Below, one piece after another: positions 1 to 7,205 of a DNA stretch of 64,000 nucleotides (its first letter is position 1; every line of letters begins with the position of its first letter). The position numbers and the translations under genes are program-made. The DNA is taken from NCBI GenBank assembly GCA_964472305.1, contig CAYYJR010000008.1, forward strand, positions 1-64,000, read 5' to 3'. This stretch comes from CAYYJR01 sp964472305. Lineage in GTDB: Bacteria; Armatimonadota; Hebobacteria; CAIYQO01. The notes beneath the pieces are model-generated. The model worked only from the letters and a program-made list of their open reading frames with translations, was not told where the DNA came from and did no database searches.

Positions 1-155
1 GCCGATCCGGCCCCGCACAGATGTCTGTCCGAACACTGTTCAGTTGTCAAGGTCCAATTGCCCGGATTTCGATGTTTTGGCGCAATAAAAAGAGGTCGTT
101 ACCCCGTAAGGGACAACCTCTCTACACTGCGCGTCTTACCGAATTTCCAGTGGCG
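1..155 (-). other. Probable rRNA operon leader (16S gene would lie left of the window)
   Basis: Read on the minus strand, the region downstream of P2 holds a hairpin (121 to 91, loop GTAA/TTAC) followed by a run of T and then a segment containing ACCTTGACAACTGAACAG, which resembles the conserved stretch seen in rRNA leaders and spacers of many bacteria. The hairpin plus T-rich segment could be a boxB/boxA-like antitermination signal or a leader terminator. No mature rRNA sequence is recognised inside the window, so this is inference from promoters and leader resemblance. No convincing protein gene was found in bases 1-421. Confidence 0.45.
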
Positions 156-161
156 AGGAGT

Positions 162-190
162 ATAATACTCCACCGCCGCGCCGGTGTCAA
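162..190 (-). promoter_or_regulatory. Downstream promoter P2 of a probable rRNA operon
   Basis: TTGACA (185-190, minus strand), a 17-base spacer and TATTAT (162-167). Predicted start near base 155. The downstream leader carries a hairpin and a stretch resembling rRNA leader or spacer sequence. Confidence 0.65.
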
Positions 191-258
191 GGGCTTTGAG
201 GAGTTATTTTCAACTTCCTCGCGTCTTTGTCACCGGTGCGTCCCAGGCAACGAGCGCA

Positions 259-287
259 ATTATACGAGGCACGCCCCACCCTGTCAA
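259..287 (-). promoter_or_regulatory. Upstream promoter P1 of a probable rRNA operon
   Basis: On the minus strand a perfect TTGACA (282-287) is followed after 17 bases by a perfect TATAAT (259-264). A second consensus promoter lies about 100 bases downstream in the same direction. Two tandem near-perfect promoters are typical of rRNA operons. The transcript would run leftward out of the window. Confidence 0.65.
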
Positions 288-359
288 CCCCTTTTCACCG
301 GTATTTCGAAAGTATTTCAGCATTGACTTTCCCGGACGGCCGCCCGTGCCATCTCGCGC

Positions 360-388
360 ATGACCACGATGGACGATTCTGGTATACT
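360..388 (+). promoter_or_regulatory. Candidate prfB promoter
   Basis: ATGACC (360-365), a 17-base spacer and TATACT (383-388). The start would be near 395, giving a leader of about 27 bases that contains the GGAGAG ribosome site before the prfB ATG. Confidence 0.45.
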
Positions 389-421
389 ACGGAGGTTTGA
401 CACACGGAGAGACCTGCTATC

Positions 422-1546
422 ATGGCTGAACTATATGATTTACACGCGCAAGCCATTTCCCTGCAGGCGGAGGCGCATCAACTGCGCCTCCGCCTGAATA
501 TCGACGCACGCGAGGTAAAACTGGCGGAGGCGTTGCCACGTGCCGAAGACCCCGCGTTATGGAACGATCCCGATACCGCTCAACAGGTGATGTCGGAGAT
601 CGCGCGACGTCGTAATGCGCTGGAGCCCTGGCGCCGGATGGCCGCCTTGGTCGAAGACACCCTGGTTCTGGCGGAACTGGCGCTGGAAGTTGGTGATACC
701 GAGAGCATCGCGGAGATCGAGCAGAACCTGGCGGAGGTGCGCGGATTATTGACACGGTTGGCGACCGAGGCGCTGTTTGCCGACGCGCTCGATGCCGGCA
801 GCGCCATTCTGGAGATCAACGCCGGCGCGGGTGGTACCGATGCCTGCGATTGGGCAGAGATGCTCGGACGCATGTATTTACGTTGGAGCGAACGGCACGG
901 ATTTGCGACCGACATCATCGACAGCCTGCCCGGCGACCAGGCAGGTGTGAAGTCGATGACACTGGAAATCAACGGCGTAAACGCCTACGGGTATCTGAAG
1001 TCCGAGCGCGGTCCGCACCGACTCATCCGCTTCTCACCGTTCAACTCGGCGGGCAGCCGCGAAACGTCCTTCGCCTCGGTAAGCGTCATTCCGGATGTGG
1101 AAGACGACGTGGGAATCGACATCCGTGACGAGGATCTGAAAGTGGATACTTATCGCGCCAGCAGCGCAGGCGGTCAGCATGTGAACAAAACGGAATCCGC
1201 GGTGCGCATCACGCATCTCCCTTCAGGCCTTGTGGTCACCTGCCAGAATGAGCGCAGCCAGATTAAGAACCGCGCCAGCGCCTTGCGCGTATTGAAAGCG
1301 CGCTTGCTGGCCAGGCAGCGCCAGGAACAGGAAGAGGCGCTCGCCCGGCTGCAGGGTACGAAGGCCGACATTGCTTTCGGCAACCAGATTCGCACCTATT
1401 TTCTACAACCGTATACGCTGGTGAAGGACCACCGCACCGAGCACGAAACGGGCAACGCCACCGCCGTCCTCGATGGCGAGTTAGATGACTTCATGATCGC
1501 CTATCTGCAGTTGCTGTCGCGCCAACGGCTCGAACAGGAAGACTGA
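422..1546 (+). CDS. prfB: Peptide chain release factor 2
   Basis: Release factor 2 recognises UGA and UAA stop codons in the ribosomal A site and triggers peptide release. The 374-residue product has the RF2 stop-codon tripeptide SPF at residues 205-207 and the catalytic GGQ at 250-252 within the segment SSAGGQHVNKTESAV, the same positions as in E. coli RF2. The N-terminal helical domain is complete. Many bacteria need a +1 frameshift near codon 25 of prfB; here the reading frame passes through that place without an in-frame UGA, so the autoregulatory frameshift is absent. The ATG at 422 follows GGAGAG. The gene is convergent with the retron reverse transcriptase, only 6 bases separating the two stop codons. 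It lies divergent from the rRNA promoters. Confidence 0.97.
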   Translation: MAELYDLHAQAISLQAEAHQLRLRLNIDAREVKLAEALPRAEDPALWNDPDTAQQVMSEIARRRNALEPWRRMAALVEDTLVLAELALEVGDTESIAEIEQNLAEVRGLLTRLATEALFADALDAGSAILEINAGAGGTDACDWAEMLGRMYLRWSERHGFATDIIDSLPGDQAGVKSMTLEINGVNAYGYLKSERGPHRLIRFSPFNSAGSRETSFASVSVIPDVEDDVGIDIRDEDLKVDTYRASSAGGQHVNKTESAVRITHLPSGLVVTCQNERSQIKNRASALRVLKARLLARQRQEQEEALARLQGTKADIAFGNQIRTYFLQPYTLVKDHRTEHETGNATAVLDGELDDFMIAYLQLLSRQRLEQED

Positions 1547-1552
1547 CGCCTG

Positions 1553-2689
1553 TCAGGAGGACACCTGATCTGGGCCAGGCGTATAAATAATCTCCGGTGA
1601 GGATGGCGCGACCGTCCTGGGCGGCATCACCCGCGCCAGCGCCTGCCGCAGCGGTGCGCCGTGTGCCGCGTTCACCATGCTGATGAAGGCAATCTTCCCC
1701 CGCAGGTATTCCGTGAAATCGGCGCGTCCCGTGCGGTTCTGCGCCTCCAACCCTGTGGCGCACGCCTGATGCAGCACGGCGCGCAGCCGACGGCGCTCGG
1801 TGCGCGAGACGGCGGGTTGCGCATTCACCACCAGTCCCGTTACCTGCTGGCAAGCGCCCCGGCGGTGGAGGCGCAATTTGTCGGTATGCAGGAAAAACCG
1901 TTCGGCACGCACGATACGCCGGACCATCCGCAGCAACACCCCGAGCTTGCGCGTTTCGCCACTGAAGGTGCAATCATCCGCGTAGCGCGTATACGTGAAA
2001 CCGAGATGCTGCGCCAGCCCGGTCAGCCGGCAATCAAGCCGATGTGCGATCATGTTGCTGAGGGCCGGACTGGTCGGAGCGCCTTGTGGCAGCACCCGGC
2101 GTCCGGCATGCGGCAGACGGGTGGTGCAGAGCAGCGCAAGCGCGGTCGCCACCGACCGGCCGTACCCCATTGCGGCAAATAATCCGCGGACGCGCGGGTA
2201 GGTGATGGTGGGGAAAAAGTCGCGCAGATCAGCGCACACCACCACTGCCTTGCTCGCGTGCACGCGCGCGTTCGTTATAATAGAGCGTCTGCGACGAAAA
2301 CCATGCGCCGCGTCATGCAGCGCAACCCTATTCAGGACGTGGAGGAGAATCCAGCGCTGCGCCGCCTTCAGCCGCGGTTTCGGCGCCAACAGTTCACGCA
2401 GTCCACTGCCATTGGCTTTGGGAATGCGCTTCAGGCGGTAATGGCAGGAGACGCCGGTGGCGGGGTCCACGCGCCGGCGGTCGAGCAGCCAGGTTAATTG
2501 TCCAGGCGTCACTTCCAGCGCCGCAGCCAGCTCGTCCGTAGTATGCAACGGCGGCACGCCCCATCGCTGCCATGCCGCCGCATCGGGTGCTTCACGGTAG
2601 CTGTTCATTCGCCCGGCACGTGTCTTTCGGCAGACTGCGCTGATCACCCAGAACGCGACTAGCAGCAAGATGATAACGAGCAACGGCAT
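1553..2689 (-). CDS. Retron-type reverse transcriptase with N-terminal membrane segment
   Basis: Retron reverse transcriptases copy part of their own RNA into a branched RNA-DNA hybrid (msDNA) and usually act in anti-phage defence. This 378-residue protein has retron hallmarks: NARVH at residues 140-144 (the NAxxH motif), DLRDFF at 154-159, PQGAPTSP at 201-208, catalytic YADD at 236-239 and the VTG motif at 283-285. Residues 1-21 form a very hydrophobic helix (LLVIILLLVAFWVISAV) followed by basic residues, so the enzyme is probably anchored in the membrane with the catalytic part in the cytoplasm. The start at 2689 is preceded by GGGAG at a 6-base spacing; an alternative start at Met28 (2608), lacking the helix, has only a weak ribosome site. 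A candidate msr-msd RNA with its own promoter lies directly upstream. No known retron effector gene is adjacent. Confidence 0.85.
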   Translation of the reverse strand: MPLLVIILLLVAFWVISAVCRKTRAGRMNSYREAPDAAAWQRWGVPPLHTTDELAAALEVTPGQLTWLLDRRRVDPATGVSCHYRLKRIPKANGSGLRELLAPKPRLKAAQRWILLHVLNRVALHDAAHGFRRRRSIITNARVHASKAVVVCADLRDFFPTITYPRVRGLFAAMGYGRSVATALALLCTTRLPHAGRRVLPQGAPTSPALSNMIAHRLDCRLTGLAQHLGFTYTRYADDCTFSGETRKLGVLLRMVRRIVRAERFFLHTDKLRLHRRGACQQVTGLVVNAQPAVSRTERRRLRAVLHQACATGLEAQNRTGRADFTEYLRGKIAFISMVNAAHGAPLRQALARVMPPRTVAPSSPEIIYTPGPDQVSS

Positions 2690-2710
2690 GCGGCACTCCC
2701 GTGTGAAGCC

Positions 2711-2876
2711 GGGCGGATGGGCGCTGCTTCCCGACCCCGTTCGGGACCGGCTCTCTTCTCCAATCCATTATGCTGGCCAGCATCACGGATTGGTGACGGA
2801 CAATGACGCACCAGCGAGCGTGCGCGACGGAACATCGCGCCGGCACATGGCCTCCAACACCCATCCCCCCGATCAC
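2711..2876 (-). ncRNA. Candidate retron ncRNA (msr-msd)
   Basis: Inverted repeats expected of a retron RNA flank this segment: a1 (2858-2870) and a2 (2711-2723) can pair over 13 positions with one mismatch and one G-U pair. a1 begins only a few bases after the predicted transcription start and a2 ends just before the reverse transcriptase ribosome site, the standard order a1-msr-msd-a2-RT. Inside, on the minus strand, are a 6-bp stem with a 7-base loop (2840-2835 with 2827-2822, msr-like), a 34-base hairpin with a perfect 14-base palindrome core (2793-2760), and a 6-bp stem (2746-2741 with 2734-2729). After a1 the sequence TTGGAGG offers guanines for branching, but the usual TTAGC is not present. 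Pairing is seen directly; the function is inferred. Confidence 0.65.
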
Positions 2877-2880
2877 CGTC

Positions 2881-2908
2881 ATTATACCACCCATCTGCCG
2901 GGTGGCAA
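2881..2908 (-). promoter_or_regulatory. Promoter of the retron RNA and reverse transcriptase
   Basis: Minus-strand TTGCCA (2903-2908), a 16-base spacer and a perfect TATAAT (2881-2886). The predicted start is at about 2874-2876, four to six bases before the a1 repeat, which is where a retron RNA should begin. Confidence 0.6.
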
Positions 2909-3083
2909 AGGGATCGTCCATCCCGACCCGTGCGTCACACCGCTGCCGTCACGTCCCATTCTCCAACACCGTTGCACGATTTCCCTCCGCGGTCTCGGGT
3001 TGACCGGGGTAGCGTATTATCTGGATGTCCGGACCGGTGGGAGAGTATTCCGAAGGTGATTCCGGCTTCCGAGAAGAGGGATC

Positions 3084-3284
3084 ATGCTGACGGGAACATT
3101 GAAGGGTTTCCTTGTCCTGTTCATTATGGTCACGTTGTCGGCGTTTCCGCTCGCGCTACGCATGCCGGTGGAAGATGCGCTGCAGTGTTGCATTCGCGCC
3201 ATCGTCGCGGTCAGTTGGCTCTGGCTGCTCGCTGCCCCCCCCACCCTGTTGCTTGCATACCTGTTGCGCGGGTGCCAGCGCTGA
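3084..3284 (+). CDS. Small two-helix membrane protein, divergent from the retron
   Basis: A 66-residue open frame beginning MLTGTLKGFLVLF, with AGAGG five bases before the ATG. It contains two hydrophobic stretches (about residues 7-24 and 40-61) separated by a short polar loop, so it would be a two-pass membrane protein. No family is recognised. It sits about 170 bases upstream of the retron promoter and points the other way. The membrane character together with the anchored reverse transcriptase makes it a possible partner, but this is only inference, and the frame could be fortuitous. Confidence 0.4.
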   Translation: MLTGTLKGFLVLFIMVTLSAFPLALRMPVEDALQCCIRAIVAVSWLWLLAAPPTLLLAYLLRGCQR

Positions 3285-3361
3285 CTGCCTGCTCGGTCAC
3301 AATCCCTGAAGAACTACGCCGCAAGTGTGTGCATTCTCGTACAATACACCCCTTGCATGAC

Positions 3362-3378
3362 AGAATTTTATCAATTCT
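3362..3378. promoter_or_regulatory. Dyad upstream of the sigma-GGDEF gene
   Basis: A perfect inverted repeat AGAATT-TTATC-AATTCT sits in an AT-rich stretch about 115 bases before the sigma gene. It may be an operator. It could also be chance in AT-rich sequence. Confidence 0.3.
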
Positions 3379-3504
3379 TGATCTTTCTCCCCGCGAAAAC
3401 CCTATCCTGATACGTTAAATAAGACGATGATTAGCTAAGCTAGTTGTTTAACCCATCCTATTCCAGCATCAAACCCTTGTTGCGCCGGGACAGTGAACCA
3501 TACT

Positions 3505-4839
3505 ATGCCTTCCCCGACACTGCAAAGCCAGGAAACACGCGACCAAGCCGCCGAAGAGACGCTGGAGAAATTCCGCGCCTATCGTGTCACGCGTTCCGTG
3601 GCGTTGCGTGATGAAATCATCTGTGCGCATCTCCCGCTGGCCTATTCGGTGGCGCATCGGTATTCCAATCACGGCGAGCCGCTAGCTGACATCATCCAGG
3701 AGGGATCGATCGGCTTGATGAAGGCTGTCGATTACTTCGATCCCGACCGGGGCGTGCGCTTCAGCACCTATGCCTGCCACCTGATCGTCAGCCAGATCCT
3801 GCATTACCTGCGCGATTGCGGCCACCTGATCCGCCAGCCTGCCTGGGTGCAGGAATTGAATTCAAAGATCACCCGCGCCACCCAGCAGATGACGCAAACC
3901 CTGGGACGTGAGCCGTCGATCGCGGAGATTGGGCAAGCATTGAACCTGACAGCCAAATCCGTCCAGGAAGTGCTGGCGGCACGTGAGCTAAGCCATGTCG
4001 TCTCACTAACCGTGCCGACGGATGAATCAGACGACTCCCCGCTGCTGTTGATCGACAAGGCCAAAATCCATCAGCAGCATTATAAGACGCTGTCGTTGCC
4101 CATCGAGGACCGTATCGTCCTTCAGGAAGCCATCAACAGCCTGCGAGGCCTGGAACGCCGGGTGCTACGCCTGTTTTTCTTCGGCAATTTAACCCTTGCC
4201 GAGATCGCGAACAAGCTGAGCATCACCACGCCGCGCTCGGCCTACCTGCTGCGCAGTTCCATCAATAAGCTCAAAGACGATTTGAACGAGCAACGCCAGC
4301 AGGAAGAGCAACTCCTGCACGACGAGACGGCTCCACCCGTGACGACCAATATTCCCATCTATGATAAACAGACCGGGGTTTATTCCGGCGACTACTTCCG
4401 GGCGCGCTTGGCGGAAGAGACCACCCGGCCGCGGGGAACGGTGGGTCGCTTCGTGTTACTGCTGGTACAGTTCGTGCTCCCCGCGCAGGGGCGTGAGCAA
4501 CTGCTGACCCACATCGGCCGCCTGGTATATCACACGTTCTCCGTGACGTATCTGACAGCGCACCTGGGGGATGGCCGTTTCGGCCTTTTACTGCTGAATA
4601 ACGTCCTCCCCATCTCGAAGGTCACCGAACAAGTCACCGTACAACTCACGACCGCGTTGGGCGCATTGGATGAGGCCAGCACGGTCACCTTCTCGCTCGG
4701 GTTCGCGGAATTCCCCGACGACGGCGCCATCCCGGACAAGTTGTTCAAGCGCGCCGAGCGCGCGTTGAACCTGCGCGTGGGCACCACGCCGACCGGCCGC
4801 CAACTCACTACAAAAAAAATTGAGAAATTTTCTGTCTAA
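3505..4839 (+). CDS. Sigma-70 family factor fused to a degenerate GGDEF domain
   Basis: The N-terminal 280 residues are an alternative sigma factor: region 2 (about residues 35-105, with DIIQEGSIGLMKAVDYFDP), region 3 (about 110-165) and region 4 with its helix-turn-helix (about 225-275, LTLAEIANKLSITTPRSAYL). After a linker, residues about 300-440 resemble a GGDEF (diguanylate cyclase) domain: DKQTGVYSGDYFRARL matches the family start and VTFSLGFAEFPDDG the family end. The catalytic GG(D/E)EF signature is replaced by LGDGRFG, so cyclase activity is unlikely; a sensory or c-di-GMP-binding role is possible. The start is unsure: GTG at 3493 or ATG at 3505, neither with a good ribosome site. Three pilin-like genes follow on the same strand and are candidate targets. 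Confidence 0.85.
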   Translation: MPSPTLQSQETRDQAAEETLEKFRAYRVTRSVALRDEIICAHLPLAYSVAHRYSNHGEPLADIIQEGSIGLMKAVDYFDPDRGVRFSTYACHLIVSQILHYLRDCGHLIRQPAWVQELNSKITRATQQMTQTLGREPSIAEIGQALNLTAKSVQEVLAARELSHVVSLTVPTDESDDSPLLLIDKAKIHQQHYKTLSLPIEDRIVLQEAINSLRGLERRVLRLFFFGNLTLAEIANKLSITTPRSAYLLRSSINKLKDDLNEQRQQEEQLLHDETAPPVTTNIPIYDKQTGVYSGDYFRARLAEETTRPRGTVGRFVLLLVQFVLPAQGREQLLTHIGRLVYHTFSVTYLTAHLGDGRFGLLLLNNVLPISKVTEQVTVQLTTALGALDEASTVTFSLGFAEFPDDGAIPDKLFKRAERALNLRVGTTPTGRQLTTKKIEKFSV

Positions 4840-4859
4840 TCAAAAAATACACGCAAGGC

Positions 4860-4868
4860 TATGGAATA
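4860..4868 (+). promoter_or_regulatory. Shared element upstream of pilin-like gene 1
   Basis: TATGGAATA lies 95 bases before the ATG of the first pilin gene. The identical nonamer lies 98 bases before the second. The similar spacing suggests a promoter element or regulator site in both leaders. Confidence 0.35.
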
Positions 4869-4954
4869 CTATATACAGGACGCAACCAACCCTTTGGGCA
4901 ACCAGGGAGTTGACTATCGTATGTTGCATTAACCACAAAGGAGGAGAGATCAAC

Positions 4955-5458
4955 ATGACCCTGCAAAAGCTTGCGGCACGCCGCCGAGGGTTTACCCTCA
5001 TCGAATTGTTGATCGTGATCGTTGTCATCGCGATCCTCGCGTTAGTCGTCATCCCGCGCGTAATGGGCGCCAGCCGCAAGGCCAAGGAAGCCACGCTCAA
5101 GGGGAATCTGCACCAGTTGCGCAACGCCATCGAGCAGTTCCAGGCGGATGTGGGTGGCTATCCGGAGAAATTGGAAACATTGCTGGAGCCCAAAACGTCA
5201 ACCTCTGTCAAAGCCGTGGACGATGCCGGTGATGACCTGACTGTTCCGGCGAACGCCTATCAAGGGCCATACCTGACCAAGCAGGGCGGCATTGACGGCA
5301 CCGGTATCCCGAAGAATCCGTTTGCTTCGGCCACCGATACCACCGTAGCCAATCACTGGGATTATATCACCACACCAGGTACAAACCCGGTCGGCTCCGT
5401 GCTTTCGAAAGTCACCGGCCAAACGCTGGACGACAAAATCGAGTATACGAAACTCTAA
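4955..5458 (+). CDS. Type II secretion / type IV pilin-like protein (GspG type), copy 1
   Basis: A 167-residue prepilin-like protein. After a short basic leader comes the class III prepilin signal with cleavage expected before Phe in RRGFTLIELLIVIVVIAILAL, followed by the hydrophobic helix that holds the subunit in the membrane and packs in the filament core. The soluble part has the GspG-like pattern: a helix with NLHQLRNAIEQFQADVGGYP, GPYLTK and PKNPF. The start at 4955 has a strong AAAGGAGGAG site; an upstream ATG in the same frame at 4820 overlaps the sigma gene and is less likely. This is the first of three tandem paralogues of nearly identical length. Substrates or pilus type cannot be read from the sequence. 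Confidence 0.9.
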   Translation: MTLQKLAARRRGFTLIELLIVIVVIAILALVVIPRVMGASRKAKEATLKGNLHQLRNAIEQFQADVGGYPEKLETLLEPKTSTSVKAVDDAGDDLTVPANAYQGPYLTKQGGIDGTGIPKNPFASATDTTVANHWDYITTPGTNPVGSVLSKVTGQTLDDKIEYTKL

Positions 5459-5480
5459 TCCGCGTCTAACGACGATAGAC

Positions 5481-5512
5481 CGAACCGCCCGCGGTTATCC
5501 GCGGGCGGTTCG
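5481..5512 (+). terminator. Hairpin after pilin copy 1
   Basis: A perfect 14-bp GC-rich stem (5481-5494 with 5499-5512, loop TTAT) lies 22 bases after the stop codon. No T-run follows, so it may be a processing or mRNA-stabilising hairpin instead of a terminator. The same stem sequence recurs after copy 2. Confidence 0.55.
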
Positions 5513-5612
5513 CATTCCAGCCGTCGTGCGTCCGCACGGCTAGTACTGTCCAACATATTAGGCGAAAATATTCTCCCCGTTTATGCCGCCGGTTGGAACG
5601 AATGCCGCGTGG

Positions 5613-5621
5613 TATGGAATA
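5613..5621 (+). promoter_or_regulatory. Shared element upstream of pilin-like gene 2
   Basis: The nonamer TATGGAATA is repeated here, 98 bases before the second pilin ATG, within TATGGAATAATACT. It matches the element before copy 1 in sequence and spacing. Confidence 0.35.
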
Positions 5622-5710
5622 ATACTGATAGAGCGATAATAGCTATCATCCGGGTCGCGCCTTATGTTGGCGTCGAAAGCAGCGCTCTCATTGAAGGAGG
5701 ACCGATCATT

Positions 5711-6217
5711 ATGTCCCTGCGCAAATCCGCGAGACATCGTACAGGCTTTACGCTTATCGAATTGTTGATCGTCATTGTCGTTATCGCGATCCTCGCATTA
5801 GTCGTCATTCCGCGCGTGATGGGCGCCAGCCGCAAAGCGAAAGAAACCGTGCTGAAAGGGAACTTGCACCAGCTTCGCACCGCTATTCAACAATTCCAGG
5901 CCGACATCGGCGGCTTTCCAACCGATCTCGATCAAATGCAGCTTCCCGCAACGAGCGTACCCAAGGCGATCGATGAAGATGGCGTTGAACTCACCACCAT
6001 CACGGAGGGCGCCTACAAAGGTCCCTACCTGACCAAAGCCGGGGGCATTGACGGTGGCGGCATTCCGAAGAATCCATTCGAGCCAACCAATTCGACTGAC
6101 TGGAAGGCTCACTGGGAATACTATACTGAAGATTCCGGCGACAATCCGGTGGGAACGGTCCTCTCGAAAGTGACGGGTAAAACCCTGGAGGACAACATCG
6201 ACTTCACGAAACTCTAA
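5711..6217 (+). CDS. Type II secretion / type IV pilin-like protein (GspG type), copy 2
   Basis: A 168-residue prepilin-like paralogue of copy 1. The prepilin signal is TGFTLIELLIVIVVIAILAL, followed by the identical stretch VVIPRVMGASRKAKE; the GspG-like segments GPYLTKAGGIDGGGIPKNPF and the ending KTLEDNIDFTKL align along the whole length with copy 1. The ATG at 5711 is preceded by AAGGAGGA at a 9-base spacing, and the 33 in-frame residues upstream of it are not likely to be translated. High similarity to copy 1 plus a conserved downstream hairpin and upstream element point to a tandem duplication of the entire transcription unit. Confidence 0.9.
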   Translation: MSLRKSARHRTGFTLIELLIVIVVIAILALVVIPRVMGASRKAKETVLKGNLHQLRTAIQQFQADIGGFPTDLDQMQLPATSVPKAIDEDGVELTTITEGAYKGPYLTKAGGIDGGGIPKNPFEPTNSTDWKAHWEYYTEDSGDNPVGTVLSKVTGKTLEDNIDFTKL

Positions 6218-6240
6218 TCCTTGCTGGAGCAGAGCAGCGC

Positions 6241-6271
6241 CGAACCGCCCGCGGTCTCCGCGGGCGGTTCG
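6241..6271 (+). terminator. Hairpin after pilin copy 2
   Basis: The same 14-bp stem as after copy 1 (6241-6254 with 6258-6271), here with loop TCT, starts 23 bases after the stop codon. It was evidently duplicated together with the gene. The interval from 6272 to 6701 shows no other gene or clear promoter. Confidence 0.55.
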
Positions 6272-6701
6272 CGTTTGCGTGGCATCCGCCCGGATTCTGC
6301 AGTGCGTGGTGCGTGCAAGGACCGCCATTCGCAGCGCATCGAGTGAAATGTTCTGAATAGCCATCCATCCGCATGATCAGATCACCGGCAAGGATGATGC
6401 TTATTACGCTTACGGTATCGTTCAGCAGGCGGGAAGGCAACAGACCATGTGCCAAAATCCCCGCGGAAACAAAAAAACTGGACGCATAGAGGAGAATCGG
6501 CGATCACTGAGGAATAACTTCATTATCGTTCCGCAAGAACCGGTACGATGTGTCGTTACGCACACGAAACAGCATCCCCTTGCTGGATCGCCGACAGGAA
6601 GATTCTCGTTGTGCTTACCGGGTATCATCACCGAGATCGCTTGGCAGTGCGACCAGCGGCAGACTTATCGCGCATCTGCGCCATCGATGGGGGAGTATGT
6701 C

Positions 6702-7205
6702 ATGACCGGCGTCACACGCATAACACATCGCCACGGATTCACCTTGATCGAATTGCTCGTGGTGGTCACCGTGTTATCCATATTGGCGCTGGTCGTGATT
6801 CCGCGCGTCATGGGCGCCACGATGAAAGCACGTGAGTCCTCGCTGCGTGCCAACCTGGTGCAACTGCGCAAAGCCATCAATCAGTTCCAATCGGACGTCG
6901 GCGGTTATCCTCGCGATCTGGACCAGTTGTTCTTGCCGCATGACAGGATTCCGGCCGCCATCGATGACGAGGGCTTGCCGATCACCGTTCCGGCGGATAC
7001 ATATGGCGGTCCGTATCTCCGGCAAGAAGGCGGCATCAATGGCACCGGCATACCACATAATCCCTTTGCCGATCCCGATGTCACGGATGTCTCCCAGCAT
7101 TGGAATTACATCAGCTCGCCGGGGAGCGAATACCCCGTTGGCGCCGTCATTTCCGCGGTTACCGGAGAAACATTAGAAGACAATACCGAGTATACAAAGC
7201 TGTGA
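6702..7205 (+). CDS. Type II secretion / type IV pilin-like protein (GspG type), copy 3
   Basis: A 167-residue prepilin-like protein, more diverged than copies 1 and 2. The signal is HGFTLIELLVVVTVLSILAL, and the conserved VVIPRVMGA, QFQSDVGGYP, GPYLRQEGGINGTG, HNPF and final TLEDNTEYTKL blocks are kept. The ATG at 6702 has GGGGAG six bases upstream; the much longer frame from 6447 is not supported by a ribosome site. It lacks the shared TATGGAATA element and the 14-bp downstream hairpin, so it may be differently expressed. Only a weak dyad (7211-7226) follows the gene. Confidence 0.88.
   Translation: MTGVTRITHRHGFTLIELLVVVTVLSILALVVIPRVMGATMKARESSLRANLVQLRKAINQFQSDVGGYPRDLDQLFLPHDRIPAAIDDEGLPITVPADTYGGPYLRQEGGINGTGIPHNPFADPDVTDVSQHWNYISSPGSEYPVGAVISAVTGETLEDNTEYTKL

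Noticed and set aside
21..326. Plus-strand 101-residue frame at the left edge
   Set aside because: It has no ribosome site or family resemblance and lies opposite the tandem consensus promoters and leader on the minus strand.
580..972. Antisense frames within prfB
   Set aside because: Low-complexity shadow frames of a certain gene, as expected in GC-rich DNA.
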